This document shows, in pieces, positions 35,025 to 46,367 of a stretch of DNA of 64,000 nucleotides. The notes under the pieces are model-generated. The model searched no databases and was not told the DNA's origin. It worked only from the letters and a program-made list of their open reading frames with translations. Both the position numbers and the translations under genes were made by a program. Source of the DNA: Eutypella sp. D-1 (lineage: Eukaryota; Ascomycota; Sordariomycetes; Xylariales; Diatrypaceae); assembly GCA_023313575.1 (NCBI GenBank), contig JAJTTP010000008.1, forward strand, positions 1,860,001 through 1,924,000. Direction: 5' to 3'. Position 1 is the stretch's first letter. Each line of letters opens with the position of its first letter.

Positions 35025-37827
35025 TAACGCCACACCAATTCAGCTGTGGTTTATAGACAAACCGATTGAACTGTGACCTAATAATATCAGAAAGTCACAT
35101 ATTTACGTGGAGAATAAGTAAAAATATAAGTATTAGTATTAGTAACTAGTATTACGAGAAAAGAGAAGGAAAAGGCGAAACCACACCAACCAGACCACGC
35201 CAGACCAAGGACGCACACACACACACGCACACATTAAGATGATTTAAGAATATGGCCCCGTAAGTACTTAAGAAAAGGAGAGGTTGCGCGGCCTTCCAGT
35301 AGTGACTTTGAAAAGGCCTGTTGTGTGGTAGGGTTCCGGATCTTGTTATGTATAAGCAGCTGCTGGAGAAGCGCCCACATCGCCTCGTTTTTTTCGAACT
35401 CTTTCCCTAAAAGATTAAGCTTCCAACCCCAGGGGATTTCGGGATGGCAGTTGAAGCTGTGGATCAAGGTAGTCTTCATCGAGGAGTAGCCGGAGTTGGA
35501 AGGGTTAGAGATGCCTCGAGCCTCTGGGGGCAGGTCTTTATACCCTTGGTACACAGGACGCACTTGTAGCGCTTCTTCCCGCCGAACGCCTCGGCATTGG
35601 GGTTAGGGGACGACCGGGAAAACGGAAACCCGAAGTCCTCGATGCAGCCTTTATCCGCGAACTCCTGACAGGATCTTAGGAAGAGGTCCGTGCGGTAGGG
35701 TTCCCCAGCTGCTGGAAAAGCATCCACATACCCTTATTATTCTCGAGCTCCTGGTACTAAATAATTACGAATCCGAATAATCAGAAACGAATAATATTAT
35801 CAGGGAATGGGAACTGCCGGTTATGTAGGTCTGCGCGTCGGTTACTCGGATTATGGGAGCTGACACGATGAGGGGTGCCGGATCGCAGCTAGGCAAGTAT
35901 TGGTAGCTGCGTGGAGGCCGCAGCCGGTGCAGCCACGGGCCGCAGGACGTCGTCGAGAGATTAAGGTGACTCAGACACCAAAGAGGAACTCTGCGAGTTT
36001 GGGACGACGCGAAATTCAGACTCAGCAGCTATTGGTCGCGGGTTGGCCCCCGAAGCGGTGAGGACGCCCGAAGAGTAGCCGAAGAGACATTATCGCCTAA
36101 CGAGCTGGTACGAAAATGCGAGTTAATGAAAGAGGTCTTTAGGGGGGATGGGTTATAGGGATCTTACTGACGTGATGCGGGCTCGGTCTTGAGAAAGTCA
36201 TTTTCTTCTTCGTCTTCATGCTGCTGTTGCTGCTGCTGAGGCTGAGGCTCGTTGCGCACGGCTTAGAACCGTCAGCGAGGCTTGCCCGCCACCACGTCCA
36301 ATGTAACAAGCGAGGTAGCGAAGAACTTCTCCTGCGGGCGGCGCAGGCCAGAATAGGGTCTCGAATATCCGGCCCGGCGTCTGCTTCGGGGTCACGAGGA
36401 ATGGCGTACAAGGTGATCCACACTCTCACGAAGTGCATCGTCCGCTACGAGGTCCACAAGTCGGTCGTCCCGGAGAGTAAGGCGGGATGGTTAGGTACAG
36501 GCACGAAGATAAGAGTTGGGGTTAAACGCTTTTCTTTTTACTCATTTCGATAGATTTTTTAATAGAAAGGACGCTAAGAAATATGTTTTTTTTCTTTTTC
36601 GATATTGTTTATTCCCGAGACGGCATTACCCCGACTTGTAACCGGCCGCAAAAAAGGAAAGCCTTTGATGACGTCGTGACGGCGCATGGCGACTTCCTCG
36701 CCGTTATATCCGAGAAGCGGGCGCGGCCCGACCATCTTAAAGTTCCCCGACGAGAACGACGACGTTACCGCTGATTATGCCCACCTGTTTTGCCTCCTAT
36801 CTTGGCTCACCAGCTCCCGGCCCCTTATTTTCGCTTCTCTCGGGAGAATACGTTATCGACGGGGACGTCGACATTCCGCGTAACGGGGAATTGTTACCGG
36901 ATAAATCGTTCTCCCTATTAATACCTAGACCTGCGTTAGAACTAGCAAGGGAAAATACCAGAACGTAAGAAGAGTGTAAGAAACCCACAACTCCATACCG
37001 CCCGACAAACCCAATCTCATACCAACTTTAATAAAAAACACTCACACCCACTGGGTAGAGAGTCGCGCCTTCCATACCTCCCATTTGGTGGAGAGGCTCA
37101 CTCCCATCTTGATAAGGATACATTCATGCCCGACTCACACCCACTTTGGCAGAGAAGGTTATACCAATACGCCCACGGTGGTAAAGATTAAAAAGAAAAC
37201 GCTAAGACGTATCTGTAAGGGGTGAAGCGTGCTTCACTGGTTGATTGATGAGATAGGATGGAGGTGAGGTTGAGATAGACGCAGAAGATGTAGAAGTGAA
37301 GATGTAAACAAGCAGGAGACGTAGGAGAAGGAGGGAAGGTGAGAAGCAGAGACGTGGAGATGAGCGTGGGATTGAAAGTGTATAAAGATCTGTAAGAGAA
37401 ATATAGGCAGATTCGCGGCTGCCTACCTCTTACCAGCACCTGCTTCGCTTCGTACTTAGGTGCCCAGGTGCTGAAGTACCAGGTCATATCGGCCTCCCCT
37501 CCCGTATAAAGTCTCCGTCTAATCTCGCGATATAAGAAAACCTTAAGGTTCTAAGTAGGTATCTACCCAGGTAACTGCCAGGTAAATGGGTAACTTTCAA
37601 TGTAGAGTTCATGCTTAGGTGTTTCCCACGCGCGGCAGCTGTTCCTGTACCTGTACCTGCAGATTCCCTCGAGCTCATGCGTTATCAAATACAGTGCTCC
37701 AGTAGGGCTTCATGACAACACCAAGTTTCCTGCATATTGAGGCCTCACTTACCTAGGTACACCTGACACATACGTATAATGAAATTACAAGAAGCCATAA
37801 CCTGGAATCTTGTAGACCTTCTGAATT
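35025..37827. other. Decayed repeat/transposon-like DNA
   Basis: Rich in stops in all frames, with AT-rich patches and a short CA repeat at 35211-35234. Coding-like remnants with normal amino-acid texture persist on the minus strand: 35234-35760, and around 36180-36480 (a polar stretch with QPQQQQQQHEDEEEND). No complete gene is present. The mixture of GC-rich broken coding DNA and AT-rich DNA fits old transposons affected by RIP-like mutation. Confidence 0.55.
35234..35760 (-). pseudogene. Broken coding remnant with internal repeat
   Basis: Two overlapping minus-strand frames (35234-35563 and 35476-35727) look like pieces of one coding sequence. The segments KEFEKNEAMWALLQQL (about 35410) and LENNKGMWMLFQQL (about 35745) are clearly related, so a unit of roughly 340 bp appears duplicated. 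There is a KRYKCVLC segment. I do not recognise the family; transposon or repeat-encoded protein is the likeliest origin. Confidence 0.45.
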
Positions 37828-37859
37828 ACCTACCTACCTAGGTACCTAGGTAGGTAGGT
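37828..37859. repeat. Perfect 32-bp palindrome of CCTA/TAGG units
   Basis: ACCTACCTACCTAGGT followed by its exact reverse complement. It could form a cruciform or be a duplicated regulatory box. It sits immediately upstream of the gene-like element P. Confidence 0.95.
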
Positions 37860-38850
37860 AGGCACTTACTGATTGTGTTTGAAATCCTGAGGCATCATCG
37901 TCATATATATTCGTGCCACTATCTCCATCCACCCACCTTTCTCGTTCCCGTCTCCTTTCCCTTTCCTTCTCATCTTCATCACCACTGCCAAATCCCTCTC
38001 GTCCACTGGGTTTGCAGCAATGCCATTCCATCACAGCTTCAACTCAAAAGGTATGTTCCTCCTTCAACCCCGTCTCATCGTCTCAACTGCCAATGGTCGC
38101 TGCCTGTTCCTATCTTTCTATCCATCAACATCTAGCGCCCTAACCTTCATCATCCCTACAACTCATCTCCGTCTCTCCTCTTCTCATCACTTCATCTCTC
38201 TCCTGATCTTCACCACTTACCAGACGGGCGATACAGACAACAAACAAACTACCTACAAACAAAATAAGCACCAGTAAGTTATCCTCTCATCTCTTCATCT
38301 CTTCATCTCTCTCCCTATGTTTCCCTATGTTCACCACTCACGAGACAGACGATGCAGGCACCAAAAAAAGCCATCCATAAACAGAACAAATCAACATGCA
38401 CTAGATGCAGCCCATGTAAGTCATCCTCTCGCCTTGCCTTCTTTCATCTCTTCCGTCTTCTCCCTTCCCTCCTTTCCTCCCATGATCCACTACTTATCAG
38501 ACGGATGCAGAAACCAAAACAAACTACCTATAACCAAAACCGATATGCAACATGCACCAGATGCAGCCCATGTATGTCATCCTCTTCTCATCATCCTCTC
38601 TTCCGTCTCATTTCCCATCTCATCTCATCTCATCTCGTTTTCAATTCGTCTCTCTTCCATATCTCTGCCATCTCCCATCCACCCCCTACCACGTACGTTT
38701 CTCACAGTCGGTAATCAGGCATCCGAACAAGTCTACCTCCCACACAAACGAAATAACGCAACATAGAAATGTTTCAAGTAAGTTCTGCCATTTCATTTCT
38801 CCCGTCCCCTTTCGAGGTATGTAAGTTTCTCACGACGTCCGCGCAGGCGA
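37848..38850 (+). other. Gene-like repeated element P with small exon-like modules
   Basis: Purine-rich segments alternate with pyrimidine-rich ones, and the junctions look like splice sites. Exon-like blocks: 38020-38050, 38224-38273 (50 nt), 38345-38415 (71 nt), 38501-38571 (71 nt) and 38708-38777 (70 nt), each followed by GTATGT or GTAAGT and preceded by an AG. Blocks 2-4 are diverged copies of one module. Blocks 3 and 4 share the end CACYAGATGCAGCCCAT. Joining blocks 2-5 leaves an open frame of 87 codons. A related copy without the triplication lies inverted at 62230-62895. It may be a small gene family, a non-coding RNA, or a decayed element; no known protein family is recognised. Confidence 0.5.
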
Positions 38851-38936
38851 ACTAGGCCGAACCAACCTTCCTACCGACCGACCAACATACCTGCCTCCCT
38901 CCCCCTACACACGACCGGCCCCCACACACGATCAGA

Positions 38937-38939
38937 TAC

Positions 38940-38994
<55 letters not shown>

Positions 38995-39026
38995 TGAGGG
39001 AGGGGGGGAAAGGGGGGGGGGGGGGG
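38937..39026. repeat. (CATATA)n microsatellite and poly-G tracts
   Basis: About nine CATATA units (38941-38994) followed by short G runs and a run of 15 G ending at 39026. Confidence 0.93.
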
Positions 39027-39059
39027 TTAGGAGGAACAGCCTGGTGTCCCTCGGTAGCT

Positions 39060-39450
39060 GACTGAACACTTCCATGTACTTTGTTTCTTTCCTTTTTCTT
39101 TTCCTTCTTGTATTTTCTTCATCCTTTCTTTATCTGTCGTTATTCTTGTGTCTTTCTTTATCCATTGCCTTTCCTGTATCTTCTTTATATCTATTGGCAT
39201 TCCTGTATCTTTCTTGTATCTTCTGCTCCTTCTTAGATACCTCATGGATACCCTTTCTTATATATTTCATATTCTTGTACATTTCCTTATTCCATCCTGT
39301 ATTTCTGTATTTCGCTTTTTATTTCTCTTCGTCATTTTTCTTTATCTTTTGTTGTTTCTTAGCTAATGCCTTGAAATACCTCGTCGTGTGCTTTGTGATG
39401 GTATTCATATATCACTTCCCCCCCTTTTCTTTTTGTTTTTCAGTCAGTCA
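39060..39450. repeat. Pyrimidine-rich low-complexity stretch
   Basis: Imperfect repeats of TTTCTTTATC/CTGTATTTC type. Frames here encode only Phe/Leu/Ser/Tyr-rich peptides, which is a composition artefact. Confidence 0.7.
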
Positions 39451-40289
39451 CTTAAGGGACACCTGGTGACAGCAAATAGACCTTTATCCAAGGGTGATCC
39501 TCCCCACACTATATCAGATGGTGCCCAGAGTTTTCAGCATTAACTGATACAGGGTGGGGAGAGCGTTAGGAAGGTCTTGGCCTCGAACCAGAGGCCCGTG
39601 AATTCGTACGAACTTCTTAGCAAGACGTCGGCGACCGAGCCTCATATCCAACAGATGAACTGGGAGGCGTTGAAGGGACAGAGACTAATGCTTCTTGATT
39701 GCGACTGATATTTAGCTGGTCTGTTTAGATATTAGCTGATGAAGAATTACATTAAATGCGATTCAGTTTTATCATAACTGCTTTCCCAACTAATCCTTTC
39801 CATCTTAAGTTATGTGGTTTTAATTCAATTCGTTATGGCTCGTCGTGGCCTTTCTTAAGACGTGGTTCGGCATATCCGTTGCTAGAGGGGTTCGAGATGT
39901 CTCGGGCTTCAATGGGCAGCACTGCGTCAAGGCATAGAACGCGTCCTAACCGTACGATACGTGTATATGCCCTTTTAAGTATCACAGTTCTTTCTGTTCC
40001 ATTAGCCCGATCTGGGCGAATAGCGCACCATGTAGATCTCTGCTTGGTCTGCAGTCCGTGTATACGTCGGTGGTTGTCCTCTGTATCAGCTATAGCATGG
40101 TACGGGGTGCTTGCGCGCCGTATCGAGTAGAGACGTCGAAGTCGGCGTATATCGCATTTGCTTCATCCATCCAGGGGACATCAGACATCCGTTCAACTAT
40201 CCTTAAGCCTAGAACGTAAACTTTACGCGGTCGCCCGAAGGATGGAAAGCCTTGCGGCCGGGGTATACAATGTCTCTTAGCTAGATACA
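39451..40289. other. Decayed coding-like DNA in repeat island
   Basis: The minus strand contains short plausible peptide runs separated by stops, such as VPWMDEANAIYADFDVSTRY near 40170. The run PIEARDISNPSSNGY near 39900 resembles PPEARGISNPSNSGY in the remnant near 35530, so the two may come from one element. Confidence 0.4.
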
Positions 40290-40560
40290 GTTAAATATAC
40301 ATACACTATCCCTTAACAACCACCTAAATAGCTAAAAAATATAGCGCCTGCTAACAGCTAACCCCTATTTACAGTCCACTTTTAGCTACAAGCCATGATG
40401 GAGAGAATATACATACACCATACCTTAAGTATTCCCTAAACAACTAAAAGATAGGAGGAATATAGGGCTTGTTAACAGCTAACCCCTATTTACAGTTCAG
40501 TGGAAAAATATACATACACCATCCCTTAATCATTCCCTAAACCGCTAACCCCTATTTATA
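40290..40560 (+). repeat. Tandem repeat array B
   Basis: Three units starting near 40292, 40404 and 40505, each with AATATACATACACYATMCCTTA and TAACAGCTAACCCCTATTTA. Same family and orientation as array A; spacing is 101-112 bp. Confidence 0.85.
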
Positions 40561-41817
40561 TCCCCGCTAAAGCATCACCACCTTTTATATCCAGAGCTTA
40601 AGGCTAGGGATAAAAAGTGGTGACGTTCTTAAGAGTAAGCACTAGAGAAAGGCCGCCGATGAGGTCTTCACGGTCGCATTTTCGCCACCTTGGTCGGAAT
40701 TCTACGTAAAGGGTATCTACGGAATGGCTTGGGGGAGGGGAGTTTAGATCCGTGGTGAAAAGAGAGAAAAAAGGTCTGCGCGGGACAGAATCGATGAATT
40801 AAAGGTCTATACATAGGCAGCATTAACAGGTCCGTACACGCCCATATCGCCTGGGCATCAAGGACCGCTTTTAAAGACGAAGACGACTTTGATGGTATTT
40901 TAAAAGAAGGATGATAACGTCCGGGGGTGTGAGTGACGTAGGCCGTCGACCCCTAGGCGCCATACCCACAGTCAACCTGCAGGGGGATATATCAAAGGGT
41001 GTATAGGAATTGAAAAAGGCGTCTGGCGGAGGCTTTCAGCTTCTTAAGCATTCTAAGCCCATTTTGCCGATACTTCGAGGTTGTCCCATTCCAATTGAAG
41101 TTTAATTAACATTCTGCTTGATGTGCCGATGTCCCACTTGTCCCATCTGTATGCAAGTCGTTGTATTAAAGTTGCTAAGGATTCGGTGGCGCACCCGATA
41201 ATCTGGGGTCGCATGCCGTCCGTAAGGTCCTTGATCCGTGCATGCGAGGGTTATACGCTGGCCTATTAGGCTATAATCGTTTTAAACCACTCGAAATGTT
41301 CGAATTGGAATAACTATAATTTTTTGTCATATAATCCAGAAATGGAATAATTATTTAAAAGATTAAACGTGGTTATTCGACTTTAATAAATTGACGGTGA
41401 AAAATAAAGGTGTATTAAGGGTATAAGGTGAGGGTTTAAATAAAGTAGACCATATTAATGACACCGGGGCCGGGTTTAAAGGCGGGCATAATATCTATTT
41501 ATATATTGTCGTGTGCGTTTGCCCTTCCGCCTTCGACTCCACCACCTCCGCTTCCGCTACGACCTCCGCTTACCGCACGGTACCGCTGCACGGTACCGCT
41601 ACACGAACAAGCTGGCAATGTATAGTTCCAGTAAGCAGGACATTGTCATGACATCCCATCGGAGCGCAAGGAGAGTGCTGCCCCTCGTAACGCACACATC
41701 CGTTGCAGTTTGGCCGTGTCTCGAGAAGAAGGCAGTATGAGTCCTTGGCAAGGAAGCCTTATCGCGTATGACATCATGAACCCGAGTGTCAGCCCATAGC
41801 TGGAACTTCCCCTCAAT
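40561..41817. other. AT-rich tail of repeat island
   Basis: No coding series. The part from 41280 to 41500 is strongly AT-rich, consistent with RIP-type decay. The rightmost part is the 3' flank of the regulator on the minus strand. Confidence 0.5.
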
Positions 41818-43225
41818 CTAATACATGTGTCTTATAATGCTCATGGGCCAGCTAATTAGTTGCTCGTATGCTGTTCCGGCCAATGACACCTCCAAGCTGT
41901 CGCTTACAGCTTGCCCCCAACCCTTAAGAAACCAACAATCTTCCGCCGCATAGTAAAGTACAACACAAAAATACGTCAATATAACAAGGGCCATCGGTCG
42001 CTGGCTCTTCAGAAGGTCGAGATGCCGGCCCGAAAGGAGCATGGGCCACAGAAAAATTGATCGGAGCTCGGGCGACACCACCAATGACTCGTTCTGATGC
42101 ACTTTCAATATGGAATCCACCATCGATCGCACCAGGTGTTTGAAGACGTCGGTCTCATCGGCGTCTGAGTCGGAATTGTAAGACTCGACCTGAGATTCCA
42201 AATGCGTCAGCCGATCGATCAGATGTTGCAGACGATCAGATATGGGCACTGGTATTCGTTGCTTGTCCGGAAATAGGCTCCTCAGCGGACCGTTGCGAAT
42301 TTCCCTATCTGACCCCCGAAGGATGGCCGAGATGCCATCCGCCAGCCTCAGGATATCAACTATACTATCCACAGCGTTGAAGGTCTTATTGTACGCCTCG
42401 TAACTTGGAAAGGTAGCAAAGGCGCATATGATGAGAAAGATTGAACTGGCATACAGGGCATGGCAGTTCTTCGCTGTGACTTCCCCTGCCAGCGCTGTCC
42501 TGAGCCCTATTATAGCCCTGTCTTGGTGGCGTGAGGCTCTGAGCGCGTAGGAACGACGTTGGTCTGGCTGTGTGTACGATAGATGGAAGCCGGAAAACGC
42601 CAGGAGCTGTTGGAGTAGGAACCCATACTGCAGCCCGACCTTGACCACGTCATGCTGAAAAGCATGGTGCACTTTTTCACTGAACGTGAAAGTACGGTGT
42701 GCAGTGGCGGTGTAATGGTGCATCAACTCCAGATCAGCAGTCCAGTCCTCCATGCTCTCATGTTGAATGTTATCAAGGTAATTCGAGAAATAAGGCACAG
42801 GCCCTATGTTGCTTAAGTTCGAATTGGAAGGCTCTGTCGGACATGCTCTCTCTGACAAAGATGAAGAAGGACTGCTACTAACGAAAGTCTGTGGGAGATC
42901 AACGTTAGCCATGTCTCGAATATGTGTTAACGCCGAGCGAGGGTGGCGGCTCCTCCATACCCTCGAGAAAACATTGACAAAACGAACTTCATTATGACTA
43001 GTCGACAGCAGAGGTTCTCGCGGATCGGCAGTCAACAATGGATCCGGGGTAAGACTGCAGGAGACACGGTGTTTCGTGCACGCACTACAGGGAGTGCGCT
43101 CGTCACACTATGCGATGTCATTAGAGCGAGACCGTAAATATATGCAGAAGTCGACAAACCTTGACCCTCCGTTGCTTGCATCGCGTGCAGCCGGTGCGAG
43201 ATTTCTTGTGGCCAAATCGCTTCAT
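41818..43225 (-). CDS. Zn2Cys6 transcription factor, UPC2-like domain architecture
   Basis: Two exons: 43225-43160 and 43107-41818; 451 aa. The 22-codon first exon starts MKRFGHKKSRTGCTRC. The zinc cluster has Cys at 13, 16, 23, 29, 32 and 39 (CX2CX6CX5CX2CX6C); the intron falls just before the third Cys, a common position. The donor is GTTTGT, weaker than most here, but a CTAAT branch and TAG acceptor follow and the join restores the complete cluster. The rest (LELMHHYTATAHRTF, HDVVKVGLQYGFLLQQLLAF, HQDRAIIGLRTAL) matches the regulatory domain of sterol-uptake-control-like regulators, common orphan regulators in filamentous fungi. No partner genes adjoin it; the target is unknown. Confidence 0.87.
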
Positions 43226-46200
43226 GTCTAACTGAGATGATAGGATGGTGACTGGCTGGGGTTCATTGTTGTATCATCGGGACTGCGGCCGAGATATACC
43301 TAACTTACATCCGCAGTGTACGTCAACGAATACTAAGCCCCATAGCAGCCATACAGGGACCAAAACGGCGAATGCAAGTGAATGTCCCGTGCTGCCCGTG
43401 GCGCAGCTTCTAGTTACAGTCTTAGGCTTTCCGAATTGGGTAAGATGGCCTCTTATAGCTTTCTCTGCTGGTAGTGCCAAGAAGCCCGAGATATCCTTCA
43501 CTTATCATGACTGGGAGCCTACGCCTAATCAATAGCGTGTTTTGTCCTGCTGCGACTCATAAGCCTGGACCCTTGGATCACTTCCTGAATCGCGTCAATG
43601 CCTCTTATGCGCCCGCTAAACACCCCCCCCCAAGCGTAGCGTGAAGGTCGAGTCAGCCCCGCCATGGTGTGGAAGACTGGTCGTTGCCTAAACTGCACTA
43701 CATTCTATCCCGCCTAAAACCCCGCTTGAGTCGGATACGTATTGCTTCTGTACTCTGACCCCACACCCTCCTTGCTGCGCATACCTGTCAGCCCCCTGCG
43801 CCGTGATACTCGACTCAAGTCATTCCGACTTCTACGCGACGATTACCAGGTGAATCTCGAGGGTTCCGGAACTGGCGCCGCCTGGTACCTACAGGGTGAA
43901 TCGGGCAGCCCGAGCTACGGCGGCATGAGTAGGTAGAGCCACATCCAGTCTGTCATTCATGATATCTCGCACCCACTTGCTCTCTATCGTGGAAGGTCTT
44001 ACATGGAGGGGTCTTATTCCCTAGAAGGCCACCACCCCGGAGTCTCCTGCGACTGTGACGACGAATTAGGGGCTTAAGGTTACTTCCTGGGTAGTAGGTG
44101 CCCGGCTCGGAGCAAACCTTCTCCTTAAGCCCACCCCGACCACATCTCGGAGCTCTAGAGGACGAGGAGTCGTTCCTAGTTAAGGGTTGGGGCTAGTTGC
44201 GCGCGTAGACCGGTCATAGTGATGTAGGTACATAGCAGTTACGACGTAAAGCTTCTGGATGACTTGATAGAGATGGTGAAGTAGGTCAAATCGCTCAGGG
44301 TATCAGGAGAAAACACCATTTTAAGCATTTCCCAACAAGCCGACCACGTAATGGTCAGCTTCGCAAACGGGCGATGGCCCCCTCGGGAATCTGCGCTCCT
44401 ATATGAAGTCCGCCCTCGACCCCTTACTACGACAGAAGGATATGGAATTTGATGTCTAGGCTGAGGTGACGTCTCTGCGAAAGAAGATCGTCAGCGAGCA
44501 TCGCCCTGAATACTGATATCTGCCTTTATGACCCGATGTAGCTGAGCCCGTTGGTGGGAGAGTGGTTATCATAGGGGAAGCTGTGACTTTAGGGACTGAG
44601 CATGGCGTACGAAAACTCGTATCTCTTTATGCTGAATACGCTTCAGAGAAGAAAAGTGGCAGAATGAGCGGGTCGAATGCAGTTGCATCTAGTCATTGAT
44701 GTGCATCGGAGCTCTTCTCAAATGGAAGCAATTGCATCGGGTCTCATCGACCGGAGGGTACATGGCTAGACAAAAACTCGTAACCTCACTTCGCTTCCTG
44801 GGCATTAGATGTCCGGCTTGCTGCGTGGGCACGCGCGTGCTCGTTGCTGGGAGATATTGGAGTGCGCACCACACCGCAGTGCCAAGGCAACAAACTCTCA
44901 GGGGTTGATCTGTATGGAGAATCAACTGCTTATTTTTCGTCAACAGCAGCACGTGAGACAATTGCAGCATCGCAAGAAACACGTGCATGCCTACCCGTAG
45001 AACCAGCAGGAGCACAAAACAGTGGGATGCGGTAATATCGAGGTTGACGTTTCACAGCCTAGTTAATGATAAGTCGCACTATGGGTTCCCCAGCTAGCCA
45101 AGCAGCCCTCTTCTGTCTTCTCCCTTTGTATGGAAGTTTGAGCTTCTGAGGTTGGGGCTGTGTATTGTGCGGGGTGGTGCATTTATAACACGGGAGGTCA
45201 GTCGGGAGCATTCCGGGTTACGGAAGGCTATGCACCACTTGTTGGTTCTAGGGTGCATTAATGATAAGGCGCATTGAATCCCCGCTCCTGGACTTGAACA
45301 GAATATCGAGACCTGGAAAGTGTCATGCCGGGCTGAATATGTGCCACCCTGGCTGCGGCAGGCGTACAGCTGGCCTTGTGGCGGGGAGCATTGTAGCATA
45401 TCAATGTGCAGGTTGTGTAGCGGCCCAGCTAGATCCTGCGGGCGCTCTCCCTTGCGGGAGCCCGGGCGCCTACGTATTAAAATGCGGGGCCGTACATAGA
45501 CCAGATTCCCGGAATTCCGGGCGTGACTATTCCAATTTCAGACGCGAAACCGAAAACGAGGCATAAGGTCGGTTATGATTCGATAGGAATTTAGGTGCCT
45601 GGAGGTCAAAATAAAGCGGATTTAGCCGCAACGGTTAGTTGATTTTTGGCTTGGCCCTACCCGCAGGTACCTGGGTTCCTACCTATCGTGATCGGGATAG
45701 CCCCATACCCCCTTTCGAGCAATGCTAGCGCCCACGTGGCTCGTTACGTGATTGGGCAACGATTACTTACGCTCGACTTCACATACTATCACGAAATACA
45801 TTACTTGAGTTAATCTACAGATAATATATCAACTCAAGCAAGCCCTTGACGACATTCTGTCCCAACTGGCTTGTTCCGTCTCCTTTTCTGTTCAGTGGAA
45901 GCGCTAGCACTAATTAAAGCTATTTTGTTCCAAGCAGGCGTGGCAGTTGTTGCCCTGGGAGTCTGGGACTGACGGTTGGATAGTATGTCTTCACAATCGC
46001 TTGATACGGACCTAAGCCAAAGATTCAGATGGAACTAATCATGCATTTCTCATTTCTAGCAAAGAGGAAGTCTATTCAGAATGCCTATACATAGTAGGGA
46101 GCGGGGGGATATAAGCCCGTAGCTCCCTGTATGGGAGAGCCCCGCAACCAATAGTAGGCTGTTCTCGTTGGTTGCGACAAAGGAGCATTAGTTACATTGA

Positions 46201-46367
46201 AAAAGCAGCGAGCGATAACAAAAGAAATCAAATCTATCTCATCTGATTCCGGCACCAAGCCTATCCTGTGACAGGCCCTGGACTCTTGGCTAAGGAAGGG
46301 CGTTCGACGGCTGGACCAACCGACCCTGAGCAAATAGCCAACGGACATGCTATTGTCCTTGAACTTC
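43226..46367. other. Gene-poor accessory DNA, 3.1 kb
   Basis: No intact gene. A plus-strand run around 44230-44480 keeps peptide-like texture between stops and may be a gene fragment. Two similar short segments (45063-45095 and 45257-45290, both with AATGATAAGKCGCA) suggest a small local duplication. Nothing else is recognisable. Confidence 0.45.

Noticed and set aside
38352..38766. Unspliced 120-149-codon ORFs across element P
   Set aside because: They run through pyrimidine-rich spacers with splice-like borders, so an unspliced protein is unlikely.
39074..39469. 131-codon Phe/Leu-rich ORF
   Set aside because: Product of pyrimidine-rich simple sequence, not a membrane protein gene.
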